The position numbers were made by a program, and so were the translations under genes. 64,000 bases of DNA from Pseudomonas putida (GTDB lineage Bacteria; Pseudomonadota; Gammaproteobacteria; Pseudomonadales; Pseudomonadaceae): assembly GCF_022627325.1 (NCBI RefSeq), contig NZ_JAETZZ010000007.1:225641-289640 (forward strand), written 5' to 3'. Under the pieces are notes generated by a model, which did not search any database, was not told the DNA's origin, and saw only the letters and a program-made list of their open reading frames with translations. Every line of letters begins with the position of its first letter. Position 1 is the stretch's first letter. Below are positions 49,146 to 57,857 of this stretch, in pieces.

Positions 49146-50432
49146 TTAACCTCTGCACCACTGGGAAGGGTCGGTGGGCCGGCCCTGCTGGCGGATGGCG
49201 AAGTACAAGCCGGCGGCATCCTGGCCGCCGCTGTCGCCAACGGTGGAAATGGCCTCGCCGGCCTTGACGATGTCTCCGGCGCTCTTGAGCAGGCTCTGGT
49301 TGTGGCCGTACAGGCTCAGGTAACCATTACCATGGTCGAGAATGACCAGAAGTCCAGCGCCGCGCAACCAGTCGGCGAATACCACGCGCCCGCCGTGCAC
49401 GGCGCGTACCTGGGTGCCGGGGTTGGCGCTGATCATCACACCGTCCCACTTGGCTCGGGCATCGCTGCCACGGGCTTCACCGAAACGTGCCAGCAATCGA
49501 CCATTGACCGGCCACGGAAGTTTGCCCCGTGCGGCAGAAAAAGCACCGCCGTAGGTTGTGCTGTCGCTGGACACCAAGGGGCCGAGGGTAGTGCGCGCCT
49601 TTTTTGGTGGTTCGCTGTCCTGCTGTGCGGTCAACGCTTGCTGCTGTCGGCGCTTCTGGGCCTCCTGCTCGGCCAGCAGGGCCTTCTTGCGCGCCTCCTC
49701 GGCCTCCCGGGCCTGGCGGGCCAAGGTTTCCTCGATGGTCTTGAGCACCTTGGCAAGGTCCGCCTGGTCCTGTTCACGGGCCTGCAGCTTCTTGTCGCGG
49801 TCTTTCATGTCACTGTTGAGCTTGGCCAGTACCTGCTGACGTTTGCCACGCTCGGCTTCCAGGGCCTGGCGGCGGCTGTCGAGGTCGGCGCGCTGGGCCA
49901 GCAACTGTTCTTGCTGGCGGGAAATGTCCTGTTCGACATTGGCCAGCTGGCGCAGGGTTTCGTTGAAGGCACGCAGTTGCTCCGTGCGCGCCTTGCTCAG
50001 GTAGTCGTAGTAGCTGAGGGTGCGGGCGAACTTCTCTGGGTTCTGCTGGTTGAGCAGCAGCTTGAGGTATTCCTCGCGGCCATTGTTCTGGTAGGCGGAG
50101 CGCGCCTGAATGGCGATCAGTCGTTGTTGTTCAATGCGCGAGCTCTGGAGTTTTTTTTTCTCGGTATCAAGGCGCTCCAGCTCGCCCTCGGTCTTTTTTA
50201 GTTGTTGCTGCAGAGCCTCCACCTGCTTTTCGAGGTTGCCGATGTCGGTCTCGGTGGCTTTGAGGTCTTTCTGCACGCCGGATTTTTCTTCCTGGAGCTT
50301 GCCCAGCGTCTTCTTGAGCTCGGCGATGTCCTGGCGGGTGGCGTCCAGTTGTTGCTGGGTCTGAGCGCGCTCGTCGGCGAAGGCCGGGCTGAGCAGGCAA
50401 GACAGGGCTAGGAAGATCAGGGCGCGAAGCAT
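49146..50432 (-). CDS. envC: Murein hydrolase activator EnvC
   Basis: A 428-residue exported protein: signal peptide (1-19), two long coiled coils (about 20-255, rich in Gln/Glu/Lys), and a C-terminal LytM/M23 domain (about 300-425). The domain retains DHGNGYLSLYGHN, but the first metal motif is degenerate (AKWDGVMISANPG, no usable His), as in EnvC activators that stimulate AmiA/AmiB amidases rather than cut. It acts in septal peptidoglycan splitting. It heads envC-ctpA-yibQ. Confidence 0.92.
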   Translation of the reverse strand: MLRALIFLALSCLLSPAFADERAQTQQQLDATRQDIAELKKTLGKLQEEKSGVQKDLKATETDIGNLEKQVEALQQQLKKTEGELERLDTEKKKLQSSRIEQQRLIAIQARSAYQNNGREEYLKLLLNQQNPEKFARTLSYYDYLSKARTEQLRAFNETLRQLANVEQDISRQQEQLLAQRADLDSRRQALEAERGKRQQVLAKLNSDMKDRDKKLQAREQDQADLAKVLKTIEETLARQAREAEEARKKALLAEQEAQKRRQQQALTAQQDSEPPKKARTTLGPLVSSDSTTYGGAFSAARGKLPWPVNGRLLARFGEARGSDARAKWDGVMISANPGTQVRAVHGGRVVFADWLRGAGLLVILDHGNGYLSLYGHNQSLLKSAGDIVKAGEAISTVGDSGGQDAAGLYFAIRQQGRPTDPSQWCRG

Positions 50433-50507
50433 GAGGTTGGGCGTACCAAGGATGGAGACTGGCCTAGTATGCCCGCCCGGGCCTGCAAAAAAAACGCCTC
50501 ACGGCGT

Positions 50508-50700
50508 CAGCGGTAAGTTTCAAGCTACAAGCCGCAAGAAAAGCGGGTGTTGGGTCAATACCGGTAGTCAAGCGCTTTGGGGCCGCTTTGCATCGCCGGG
50601 CTTGCCGGCGATGGGCTGCGTAGCAGCCCCAAATAGCGAACTGCCTGGCACAAGACTCCAGGCTTTCTCTTGCAGCTTGCAGCTTGCAGCTTGCAGCTTA
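50508..50700. repeat. Inverted heptad element, copy C (gpmI-envC gap)
   Basis: The left arm 50508-50538 is CAG plus CGGTAAG, TTTCAAG, CTACAAG, CCGCAAG. The right arm 50669-50700 is four identical CTTGCAG heptads and a final CTTA, whose TTA is the complement of the gpmI TAA stop. So in transcript direction the heptad array starts within the stop codon. The centre holds a REP copy. Confidence 0.82.
50579..50631. repeat. REP palindrome inside heptad element C
   Basis: GGGGCCGCTTTG followed by the hairpin CATCGCCGG-GCTTG-CCGGCGATG and a second hairpin GGGCTGC-GTA-GCAGCCC. Same REP family as the other gaps. Confidence 0.72.
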
Positions 50701-52233
50701 CCCGTCGACCAAAATCGAGCTACCCGTCATCTCCGCAGGCTTTTCCAGCCCCAGCAGCTTGAGCATGGTCGGCGCCACGTCGGCCAGCACGCCGCCCTCG
50801 CGAACCTTGACCTGGCGTTTGCCGACATAGATGAAAGGCACCGGCTCGGTGGTGTGGGCCGTGTGCGCCTGGCCGGTGCACTCGTCTTCCATCTGCTCGA
50901 CATTGCCGTGGTCTGCGGTGATCAGCGCTTCGCCGCCCACCTTGTCCAAGGCCTCGACGATGCGACCGACACAGCCATCCAGGGCTTCGACGGCCTTGAC
51001 CGCGGCTTCGAACACGCCGGTATGGCCGACCATGTCACCGTTGGCGTAATTGACCACGATCACGTCATAGCGCTGCTGCTCGATGGCCTCGACGATGCGG
51101 TCGGTGACCTCTGGGGCGCTCATCTCCGGCTGCAGGTCGTAAGTGGCGACTTTCGGCGATGGGATCAGAATGCGCTCTTCGCCTTCGAACGGCTCTTCGC
51201 GCCCCCCGGAGAAGAAGAACGTGACGTGTGCATACTTCTCGGTCTCGGCGATGCGCAGTTGGGTCTTGCCGTTCTTGGCCAGGTACTCACCCAGCACGTT
51301 GTTCAGGCTGGCCGGGGCAAACGCCGCAGGGGCGGGGATTTTCGCCGAGTACTGGGTCAGGCCGATGTAGGCAGCCAGTTTGGGCAGGCGGGCCCGTGGG
51401 AACTCGTTGAAATCGGCTTCGACGAACACGCGCGACAGCTCGCGTGCGCGGTCGGCGCGGAAGTTCATGAAAATCACGGCATCGCCATCTTCGACCTTTA
51501 CCGCTTCGCCGATACGTGTGGCCTTGACGAACTCGTCGCTCTCGCCACGCGCATAGGCCGCTTCGAGCCCGGCAGTGGCGCTGTCTGCGGTGTGTTCGGC
51601 AACGCTGTCGACGATCAGGTTGTAGGCAGCACTGACGCGGTCCCAGCGGTTGTCGCGGTCCATCGCGTAGTAACGGCCGATGAGGCTGGCGATACGGCCT
51701 TTGCCGAGCTTGGCAAAGGTCGAATCGAGCAGCTCGATGGACGACTGCGCACTGCGTGGCGGGGTGTCACGACCGTCGAGGAATGCGTGCAGGTAGATCT
51801 TTTCGGCACCACGCTGCGCGGCCAGTTCGGCCATGGCAATCAGGTGGTCCTGGTGGCTGTGGACGCCGCCGTCGGAGAGCAGGCCGAGAATGTGCACGGC
51901 CTTGCCGGCACCTGCAGCCTGGTCCACCGCGCCTGTCAGCACCGGGTTTTCGAAGAACTCGCCGTCGCGGATGGCCTTGGTCACGCGGGTGAAGTCCTGG
52001 TAGACGACACGGCCGGCGCCCAGGTTCATGTGACCGACTTCGGAGTTGCCCATCTGCCCGTCCGGCAGGCCGACATCCATCCCCGAACCGGAAATCAGGC
52101 CATGCGGCGCTGTGGCGCGCAGGCGATCATAGACCGGCGTGTTGGCGGCGTAGATGGCGTTGTATTCGGGGCTTTCGCTGTGGCCGAAGCCATCCAGGAT
52201 GATCAGGACCAGGGGTTTGGGCGTACTCGTCAT
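50698..52233 (-). CDS. gpmI: 2,3-bisphosphoglycerate-independent phosphoglycerate mutase
   Basis: A 511-residue Mn-dependent glycolytic enzyme interconverting 3- and 2-phosphoglycerate. [13 protein letters not shown] has the first metal Asp. [13 protein letters not shown] contains the Ser that forms the phosphoenzyme. [15 protein letters not shown] and [10 protein letters not shown] complete the metal sites. The ATG at 52233 is used; a TTG one codon upstream adds nothing. It is divergent from the rhodanese-grxC-secB genes. Confidence 0.97.
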   Translation of the reverse strand: MTSTPKPLVLIILDGFGHSESPEYNAIYAANTPVYDRLRATAPHGLISGSGMDVGLPDGQMGNSEVGHMNLGAGRVVYQDFTRVTKAIRDGEFFENPVLTGAVDQAAGAGKAVHILGLLSDGGVHSHQDHLIAMAELAAQRGAEKIYLHAFLDGRDTPPRSAQSSIELLDSTFAKLGKGRIASLIGRYYAMDRDNRWDRVSAAYNLIVDSVAEHTADSATAGLEAAYARGESDEFVKATRIGEAVKVEDGDAVIFMNFRADRARELSRVFVEADFNEFPRARLPKLAAYIGLTQYSAKIPAPAAFAPASLNNVLGEYLAKNGKTQLRIAETEKYAHVTFFFSGGREEPFEGEERILIPSPKVATYDLQPEMSAPEVTDRIVEAIEQQRYDVIVVNYANGDMVGHTGVFEAAVKAVEALDGCVGRIVEALDKVGGEALITADHGNVEQMEDECTGQAHTAHTTEPVPFIYVGKRQVKVREGGVLADVAPTMLKLLGLEKPAEMTGSSILVDG

Positions 52234-52439
52234 CAATCAAACTCACGGTTGTTCAAAGATGATAAAGACACGCATTTTAGGGCAAATGCGCCACCTGCGG
52301 CGAATATTCGTCCTGTTCCCTGACCAGCGTGGCGCCCGCAGCAACATGAAGGTAGCTTCCCCGCCGGCCTGTCGGGCTTTGGCGGTGTTAGGGGGCTGTG
52401 TATACTGGCCGGCATTTTCAATCGCCTGGAACACCGCTG

Positions 52440-52853
52440 ATGGTTGCTCACCTGATTCAATTCGCGACAGATCACTACATCCTGGTTGCGATCTTCGTTG
52501 TTCTGCTGGTCCTGCTGCTGCTCAATGAAATCCGCCGCGGCGGCCAGAGCCTGAGCAATGGCCAACTGACCGCCCTGGTCAACGCCGAGAAAGGCCTTGT
52601 CATCGATATCCGCCCTGCCAAGGAATACTCCGCCGGCCACATCGTCGGTGCTGTGAACATCCCGCAGGACAAGGTCGCCACTCGCATGAGCGAACTGGAC
52701 AAGCACAAAGAGAAGACCCTGATCGTCGTCGACGCGATGGGCCAGCAGTCCGGCACCATCTGCCGCGAACTGCTCAAGGCTGGTTACAACGCCGCCAAGC
52801 TGAGCGGTGGCGTTTCCAGCTGGAAAGCCGATAACCTGCCCCTGGTGAAGTGA
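52440..52853 (+). CDS. Membrane-anchored rhodanese-like protein (YibN type) lacking the active-site cysteine
   Basis: A 137-residue protein with one N-terminal helix (about 13-28, YILVAIFVVLLVLLLL) and a cytosolic rhodanese fold: LVIDIRPAKEYSAGHIVGAVNIP and LSGGVSSWKADNLP. The position of the sulfur-carrying cysteine is Asp98 (VVDAMGQQSG), and the protein has a cysteine only elsewhere (CREL), so sulfurtransferase activity is doubtful. It forms rhodanese-grxC-secB, with grxC starting 1 bp after its stop. Confidence 0.88.
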   Translation: MVAHLIQFATDHYILVAIFVVLLVLLLLNEIRRGGQSLSNGQLTALVNAEKGLVIDIRPAKEYSAGHIVGAVNIPQDKVATRMSELDKHKEKTLIVVDAMGQQSGTICRELLKAGYNAAKLSGGVSSWKADNLPLVK

Positions 52854-52854
52854 T

Positions 52855-53109
52855 ATGAACGACGTCATCGTCTACTCCAGCGACTACTGCCCCTACTGCA
52901 TGCGCGCCAAGTACCTGCTCCAGAGCAAGGGCGTGGCCTTCGAGGAAATCAAGGTCGACGGCCAGCCGCAGGTGCGCGCCGCGATGAGCCAGAAGGCCGG
53001 CCGGACTTCGGTGCCGCAGATCTGGATCGGCAGTACCCATGTCGGTGGCTGCGATGACCTCTACGCCCTGGAGCGCGCCGGCAAGCTCGACGCGCTGCTC
53101 AAGGCCTGA
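52855..53109 (+). CDS. grxC: Glutaredoxin 3
   Basis: An 84-residue glutaredoxin. The dithiol site CPYC is at residues 11-14, and TSVPQIWIGSTHVGGCDDLYAL holds the cis-Pro and the glutathione-binding GG. It reduces protein disulfides and mixed disulfides with glutathione. It sits 1 bp after the rhodanese stop and 39 bp before secB. Confidence 0.96.
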   Translation: MNDVIVYSSDYCPYCMRAKYLLQSKGVAFEEIKVDGQPQVRAAMSQKAGRTSVPQIWIGSTHVGGCDDLYALERAGKLDALLKA

Positions 53110-53148
53110 TTTGCACTGCATTCAAAAACATTAGGATAAGGATCTGCC

Positions 53149-53634
53149 ATGACTGACCAACAGACCAACGGCGCAGCAGCCGAAGACAACAGCCCTCAGT
53201 TCTCCATGCAGCGTATCTACGTGCGCGACCTGTCGTTCGAGGCCCCGAAAAGCCCGCAGATCTTCCGTCAGACCTGGGAGCCGAGCGTTGCCCTGGACCT
53301 GAACACCAAGCAGAAAGCCCTGGAAGGCGACTTCCACGAGGTGGTGCTGACCCTGTCGGTAACCGTCAAGAATGGTGACGAAGTGGCGTTCATCGCCGAA
53401 GTTCAGCAGGCCGGTATCTTCCTGATCAAGAACCTCGACGCCTCTTCCATGAGCCACACCCTGGGTGCGTTCTGCCCGAACATCCTGTTCCCGTACGCCC
53501 GCGAGACCCTGGATAGCCTGGTGACCCGTGGTTCGTTCCCGGCCCTGATGCTGTCGCCGGTCAACTTCGACGCCCTGTACGCGCAAGAGATGCAGCGCAT
53601 GCAGGAAGCCGGCGAAGCGCCGACCGTGCAGTAA
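53149..53634 (+). CDS. secB: Protein-export chaperone SecB
   Basis: A 161-residue tetrameric chaperone that holds preproteins unfolded and delivers them to Sec[30 protein letters not shown]-like VALDLNTKQ and [21 protein letters not shown] are diagnostic. AAGGAT lies 7-12 nt before the ATG. It is followed by a strong terminator. Confidence 0.98.
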
Positions 53635-53649
53635 GCGCGGCCGGTATCG

Positions 53650-53675
53650 AAAAGCGCCTCTCGGGGCGCTTTTTT
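53650..53675 (+). terminator. Terminator of secB operon
   Basis: Stem AAAAGCGCC / GGCGCTTTT (9 bp), 6-nt loop, T-run; it starts 16 nt after the secB stop. Confidence 0.92.
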
Positions 53676-53768
53676 GTTGCCTGTTCGGGCCTCATCGCGG
53701 GCACGCCCGCTCAGGTGTGGCGTCAGGTGTTGAACAAGGCCGGCGCCAGCACCAGTACAGGCACTGCA

Positions 53769-54230
53769 TCAGCTCCCGGCAAACCCTTGCTGGCGCCACG
53801 CCTCATACACCGTCACCGCGACAGTGTTGGACAGGTTCAGGCTGCGGCATCCAGGCCTCATCGGCAGGCGCAGGCGCTGTTCGGCCGGCAGGCTGTCCAG
53901 CACCTCGGTGGGCAGGCCGCGGCTCTCGGGCCCGAACAGGAAGGCATCGCCGGGCTGGTAGGCGACTTCATGAAAGGGGTGCGAGCCCTTGGTGGTGAAG
54001 GCGAACAGGCGAGGGTTGCCAAGGCTTTCCAGGCATCCGGCCAGGCTTTCGTGGCGCTTGAGCGTGGCATACTCGTGGTAGTCCAGCCCCGCACGGCGCA
54101 GCCGTTTGTCGTCCAGCTCGAAGCTGATCGGTTCGATCAGGTGCAGGTCGCAACCGCTGTTGGCGCAGAGGCGAATGATGTTGCCGGTATTCGGCGGAAT
54201 TTCAGGTTGAAAAAGGATGACGTGAAACAT
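53769..54230 (-). CDS. trmL: tRNA (cytidine/uridine-2'-O-)-methyltransferase TrmL
   Basis: A 153-residue SPOUT methyltransferase that modifies the wobble ribose of tRNA-Leu. [20 protein letters not shown] is the family N-terminus, [10 protein letters not shown] and [19 protein letters not shown] form the SAM-binding knot. The ATG at 54230 is therefore firm. The start codon overlaps by 2 bp, head to head, with the start of the next gene on the plus strand. Confidence 0.95.
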   Translation of the reverse strand: MFHVILFQPEIPPNTGNIIRLCANSGCDLHLIEPISFELDDKRLRRAGLDYHEYATLKRHESLAGCLESLGNPRLFAFTTKGSHPFHEVAYQPGDAFLFGPESRGLPTEVLDSLPAEQRLRLPMRPGCRSLNLSNTVAVTVYEAWRQQGFAGS

Positions 54231-54666
54231 GCACGGCTCCAAGCATGAAGATGGTGCACATTCTACCCCCGAACCCGAGTCGCGTTCGAAGGCCTTGCCG
54301 CGTGTGATGCTTTCGCTGGCGATCGTCGGCGTGATGGTCGGCCTGATGATCGGCCGCCTCACCACCCCAGAAGAGCGTGTGCTCGAGCAGGTGGAGGTGG
54401 TGCAGGATGGGTTGGACCTGTGGTTCAGCGACGAGCCGAAGCTGCATGGCGAGAATGTCGAGGGGACTGTCGCCGTACTGTTCCAGGCTCAGGGCAAGGC
54501 CCAGCGCGGGCAACTGATCCTGCAGGGCAAGCCGGTGAGCTGGCGTTTGCAGAAAACGGACGAAGGGTTGCTGCTGAGCGTGATTGCCGCGCGCCCTCTG
54601 CGGGGCGAATGGGCCGGTGCAGAGGACGCGGGGCGCTGGCGGGTGCGGGTGCGGCTGCACGAATAA
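54229..54666 (+). CDS. Conserved hypothetical protein with one membrane anchor
   Basis: A 145-residue protein of unknown function. A polar N-terminus (1-24) precedes one helix (about 25-43, [19 protein letters not shown]), then a short coiled segment ([14 protein letters not shown]) and a beta-rich C-terminal domain ([20 protein letters not shown] onwards). It is probably anchored in the inner membrane with the domain outside. The ATG at 54229 shares CATG with the trmL start; a later start is possible. The TAA stop lies in the first unit of the 60-bp tandem repeat. Confidence 0.72.
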   Translation: MHGSKHEDGAHSTPEPESRSKALPRVMLSLAIVGVMVGLMIGRLTTPEERVLEQVEVVQDGLDLWFSDEPKLHGENVEGTVAVLFQAQGKAQRGQLILQGKPVSWRLQKTDEGLLLSVIAARPLRGEWAGAEDAGRWRVRVRLHE

Positions 54667-54889
54667 AAGAGGGGATGTCCCGGCCTGCCTGTACCAGGGT
54701 CCCCAAAGCTTGCGTTACTGCGTGTAAAAGAGGGGATTCCCGGCCTGCCTGTACCGAGGTCCCCAAAGCTTGCGTCACTGCGTATAAAAGAGGGGATTCC
54801 CGGCCTGCCTGTACCGAGGTCCCCAAAGCTTGCGTTACTGCGTATAAAAGAGGGGTTCACCCGGCCTGCCTGTACCGAGGCCCCCGAAA
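54664..54889. repeat. 60-bp tandem repeat, about 3.75 copies
   Basis: Units start at 54664, 54725, 54785 and 54845 with TAAAAGAGGGG; the first is 61 bp, the next two 60 bp, and the last is diverged and cut short. Each carries CCGGCCTGCCTGTACC and CCCCAAAGCTTGCGT. The copies differ at only a few bases, so expansion is recent. The first TAA is the stop codon of the preceding gene. The period is a multiple of 3, so open frames with 20-residue repeats arise on both strands; none has a ribosome site. Confidence 0.9.
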
Positions 54890-55037
54890 CTGGAGATGTA
54901 GTAGCTATTGCAGGTGGCGTGCCAGTTTTGAAAGTCCGGAAACATTGGGTTTCAGGGCGATCTGGCCGGGTTTTGAGGGGATTTGTGCCTTGGCGCGGTG
55001 CAGTTGGCACAGCTTCGGTGCATGGGCCATAAATGGC

Positions 55038-55058
55038 TGGGGCCGCAAAGCGGCCCCA
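55038..55058 (-). terminator. Hairpin downstream of ntrC
   Basis: A 9-bp perfect stem TGGGGCCGC / GCGGCCCCA with AAA loop, 26 bp past the ntrC stop. The motif also occurs inside the REP copies here. There is no T-run, so termination is likely but not certain. Between 54890 and 55037 nothing else was seen. Confidence 0.6.
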
Positions 55059-55083
55059 ACGGTGTCACTGATTCAGCGGGAAG

Positions 55084-56520
55084 TCAGTGCTCATCGCCCT
55101 CATCGTCATCCCCGCCATCGACGTTCATCCCCAGTTCCTTGATCTTGCGGGTCAGGGTATTGCGCCCCCACCCCAGCAGCACCGCGGCATCCCGGCGACG
55201 CCCGGCAGTGTGCTTGAGCGCCGTCTCGATCATGATCCGTTCGAAGCTGGGCACGGCGCTGTCGAGCAGGTTGGATTGCCCTCGGGCCAAGGCCTGGTCG
55301 GCCCATTGGCGCAGCGCCTGCTCCCAGTTGGTCACCGGTGCCGCGTCCTGCGGGAGGTTGAGCAGCTCGGGTGGCAGGTCGCCGACCAGCACTTCGCGGC
55401 TGGACGCCATGACGGTGATCCAGCGGCAGGTGTTTTCCAGCTGGCGGACGTTGCCAGGCCACGGCAGGTTGCGGATGAATTCTTCGGTTTCCGGCTTGAG
55501 CAGCTTCGGCTCGACGGCCAGCTCCTGAGCCGCGCGGCCCAGGAAGTGGCGTGCCAGTGCTGGGATGTCCTCGCGGCGGTCGGCCAGGCGCGGGATATGA
55601 ATACGGATTACGTTCAGGCGATGGAACAAGTCTTCACGGAACTTGCCAGCCTGTACCAGTGACTCGAGATTTTGATGGGTCGCAGCGATGATTCGCACAT
55701 CGACCTTCACGGGCACATGGCCGCCCACACGGTAGAACTCGCCATCGGCCAGTACACGCAGCAGGCGTGTCTGGGTATCGGCAGGCATGTCTCCGATTTC
55801 GTCGAGGAACAAGGTGCCGCCGTCCGCTTGCTCGAAGCGGCCGCGTCGCAAGTTGGCCGCGCCGGTGAAGGCGCCTTTTTCATGGCCGAACAGCTCCGAC
55901 TCCATCAGGTCCTTGGGAATGGCGGCCATGTTCAAGGCAATGAACGGTGAGGCAGCCCGCGGGCTGTGGCGGTGCAGGGCGTGCGCCACCAGCTCCTTGC
56001 CGGTACCGGACTCGCCGTTGATCAGTACGGTGATGTTGGAGTGGCTCAGCCGACCAATGGCACGGAACACCTCCTGCATCGCCGGAGCTTCACCGATGAT
56101 TTCCGGGGTACGAGCCAGGGCCTGGGGCACATCGAGGCCTTGCTGTTCCTGCGCATGCTGGTTGGCGCGCTTGACCAGCGAGACCGCCTCATCGACGTCG
56201 AACGGTTTGGGCAGGTACTCGAAAGCACCGCCCTGGTACGACGCGACTGCGCTGTCCAGGTCGGAATGGGCGGTCATGATGATGACCGGCAGACGCGGGT
56301 GTTGGTCGCGAATCTGTGCCAGCAGGTCGAGGCCGCTGGCGCCCGGCATGCGAATGTCGGAAATGATCACGTCCGGCTGTTGCCGGGCCAGGCGGCCCAT
56401 CACCCCATCAGCGCTGTCGAAGCTCTGGGTGGTCATGCCCTCCTGTTGCAGGGCTTTTTCCAGGACCCAGCGGATGGAGCGATCATCGTCGACGATCCAT
56501 ACGGTTTCACTTCGGCTCAT
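55084..56520 (-). CDS. ntrC: Nitrogen regulation response regulator NtrC
   Basis: A 478-residue sigma54 activator. Receiver domain (1-120) with the phosphorylated Asp in VIISDIRMPGASG. AAA+ domain (about 140-380) with GESGTGKELVAHALH, the sigma54-contact loop GAFTGA and GTLFLDEIGDMP. The C-terminal Fis-type DNA-binding domain ends LLGWGRNTLTRKIKELGM. It activates nitrogen-limitation genes, including glnA in this window, where sites fitting it lie at 60147 and 60178. Its ATG overlaps ntrB by 4 bp. Confidence 0.98.
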   Translation of the reverse strand: MSRSETVWIVDDDRSIRWVLEKALQQEGMTTQSFDSADGVMGRLARQQPDVIISDIRMPGASGLDLLAQIRDQHPRLPVIIMTAHSDLDSAVASYQGGAFEYLPKPFDVDEAVSLVKRANQHAQEQQGLDVPQALARTPEIIGEAPAMQEVFRAIGRLSHSNITVLINGESGTGKELVAHALHRHSPRAASPFIALNMAAIPKDLMESELFGHEKGAFTGAANLRRGRFEQADGGTLFLDEIGDMPADTQTRLLRVLADGEFYRVGGHVPVKVDVRIIAATHQNLESLVQAGKFREDLFHRLNVIRIHIPRLADRREDIPALARHFLGRAAQELAVEPKLLKPETEEFIRNLPWPGNVRQLENTCRWITVMASSREVLVGDLPPELLNLPQDAAPVTNWEQALRQWADQALARGQSNLLDSAVPSFERIMIETALKHTAGRRRDAAVLLGWGRNTLTRKIKELGMNVDGGDDDEGDEH

Positions 56521-57602
56521 GAGGCGGTGGCTCCTTGTTCCAGTGGCAGGAAGATCGAAAAGGCCGTGTGGCCGGCGTGGCTTTCACACTCGATCAGGCC
56601 CTGGTGCTGGCTGATGATGTTCTGGGTAATGGCCAGGCCCAACCCGGTACCGTCCGGGCGGCCACTGACCATGGGATAGAAGAGCGTGTCTTGCAGTTCA
56701 CTGGGGATGCCGGGGCCGTTATCGATGATCTCGACGCGGGCCACCAGGCGGTGGCGCACATGGCCGATGGTGAACTGGCGCATCGCGCGGCTGCGCAGGG
56801 TGATGCGGCCCAGGCGCAACTCGTTCTGCGAGCTGATCGCCTGCATCGCGTTGCGCACGATATTCAGCACCGCCTGGATCATCTGCTCGCGGTCGATCAG
56901 TACGTCCGGCAGGCTCGGGTCATAGTCGCGCACCAAAGTGATGCATCCTTGGCTTTCTGCGTCGACCAGGCTGCAGACCCGCTCAAGGACTTCGTGAATG
57001 TTGGTCATGGCCAGCGATGGCAGCTTGTTCGAACCGAGCATGCGGTCGACCAGGTTGCGCAGGCGATCGGCCTCTTCGATGATCACGTTGGTGTAGTCGC
57101 GCAGGCCCTCTTCGGGCAATTCCCGGGCCAGCAGTTGCGCCGCGCCACGGATGCCGCCCAGCGGGTTCTTGATCTCGTGGGCGAGGCCGCGGACCAGCAT
57201 CTTGGTGGTTTCCTGCTTGCTCAGCTGGGCTTCTTCCTTGGTGATGCGCAGCAGGCGGTCACGCGGGTGTACCTCCAGCAGCAGCAGGGTGTTGCCCTGG
57301 TGCAAGATGGGTGTCACGGCATAGTCGACCGTGATGGTCTGCCCGGTCAGCGAGGTCAGTTGGGCTTCGCGCTTGGTGAACGGGTGCGCCTGTTCGACCG
57401 CCTGGCGCAGCGAGTTGAGCGCCTCGGACGATTCGGTGAACAGTTCACTGATGAACTGCCCATGGCTGCGCTGGCCACTCACGGCCAGGAGCATTTCCGC
57501 AGCCGGGTTCATGTACTCCAGGCGCAGCTCGGCGTTGAGCAGGAGCGTCGCTGTGGTCAGGTTGTCCAGAAGCAGACGGTGCTGTGCATCGCTGATGGTC
57601 AT
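56517..57602 (-). CDS. ntrB: Nitrogen regulation sensor kinase NtrB
   Basis: A 361-residue cytosolic histidine kinase. The N-terminal PAS domain (about 8-115) is followed by the H-box LAHEIKNPLGGIRGAAQLL (His near 143), the N-box LNIVRNAMQAI and the G-boxes IDNGPGIP and DGTGLGLAITQNI. PII protein switches it between kinase and phosphatase. It forms ntrBC with a 4-bp overlap. The 255 bp upstream (57603-57857) hold a hairpin at 57814-57834 and no gene. Confidence 0.97.
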   Translation of the reverse strand: MTISDAQHRLLLDNLTTATLLLNAELRLEYMNPAAEMLLAVSGQRSHGQFISELFTESSEALNSLRQAVEQAHPFTKREAQLTSLTGQTITVDYAVTPILHQGNTLLLLEVHPRDRLLRITKEEAQLSKQETTKMLVRGLAHEIKNPLGGIRGAAQLLARELPEEGLRDYTNVIIEEADRLRNLVDRMLGSNKLPSLAMTNIHEVLERVCSLVDAESQGCITLVRDYDPSLPDVLIDREQMIQAVLNIVRNAMQAISSQNELRLGRITLRSRAMRQFTIGHVRHRLVARVEIIDNGPGIPSELQDTLFYPMVSGRPDGTGLGLAITQNIISQHQGLIECESHAGHTAFSIFLPLEQGATAS

Positions 57603-57813
57603 AAGGCGTCGTTGACCTCTTTTGGCGCTGGCGGGTCCTTGGTCGGGCCAAGGACGAGCGCGCTATGGATCCGCTGATGCCTGGAAAATGCAAGAAACAA
57701 ACCAAGGCTCCGAAAAGAAGCGGAATTCTCTGATAAAGACCTGTAATTGCGCTTATTCGGAACAGAAGACGCTGATTTACCGTTTCACGTGACCTGTTTT
57801 GGTGTGATCGGCG

Positions 57814-57834
57814 GCGCAATGCGTGTCATTGCGC
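57814..57834 (-). terminator. Possible terminator of the chorismate mutase gene
   Basis: Perfect 8-bp stem GCGCAATG / CATTGCGC with a 5-nt loop, 24 bp past the stop codon at 57858. There is no T-run. Confidence 0.45.
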
Positions 57835-57857
57835 ACCAATATAGAGCATAGCCGTGG

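Noticed and set aside
54664..54889. CRISPR array
   Set aside because: Units are contiguous 60-bp tandem copies with no unique spacers and no cas genes.
54420..55142. Open frame with 20-residue repeats through the 60-bp array (and two minus-strand counterparts)
   Set aside because: It exists on both strands only because the repeat period is divisible by 3; no ribosome site and no homology beyond the repeat.
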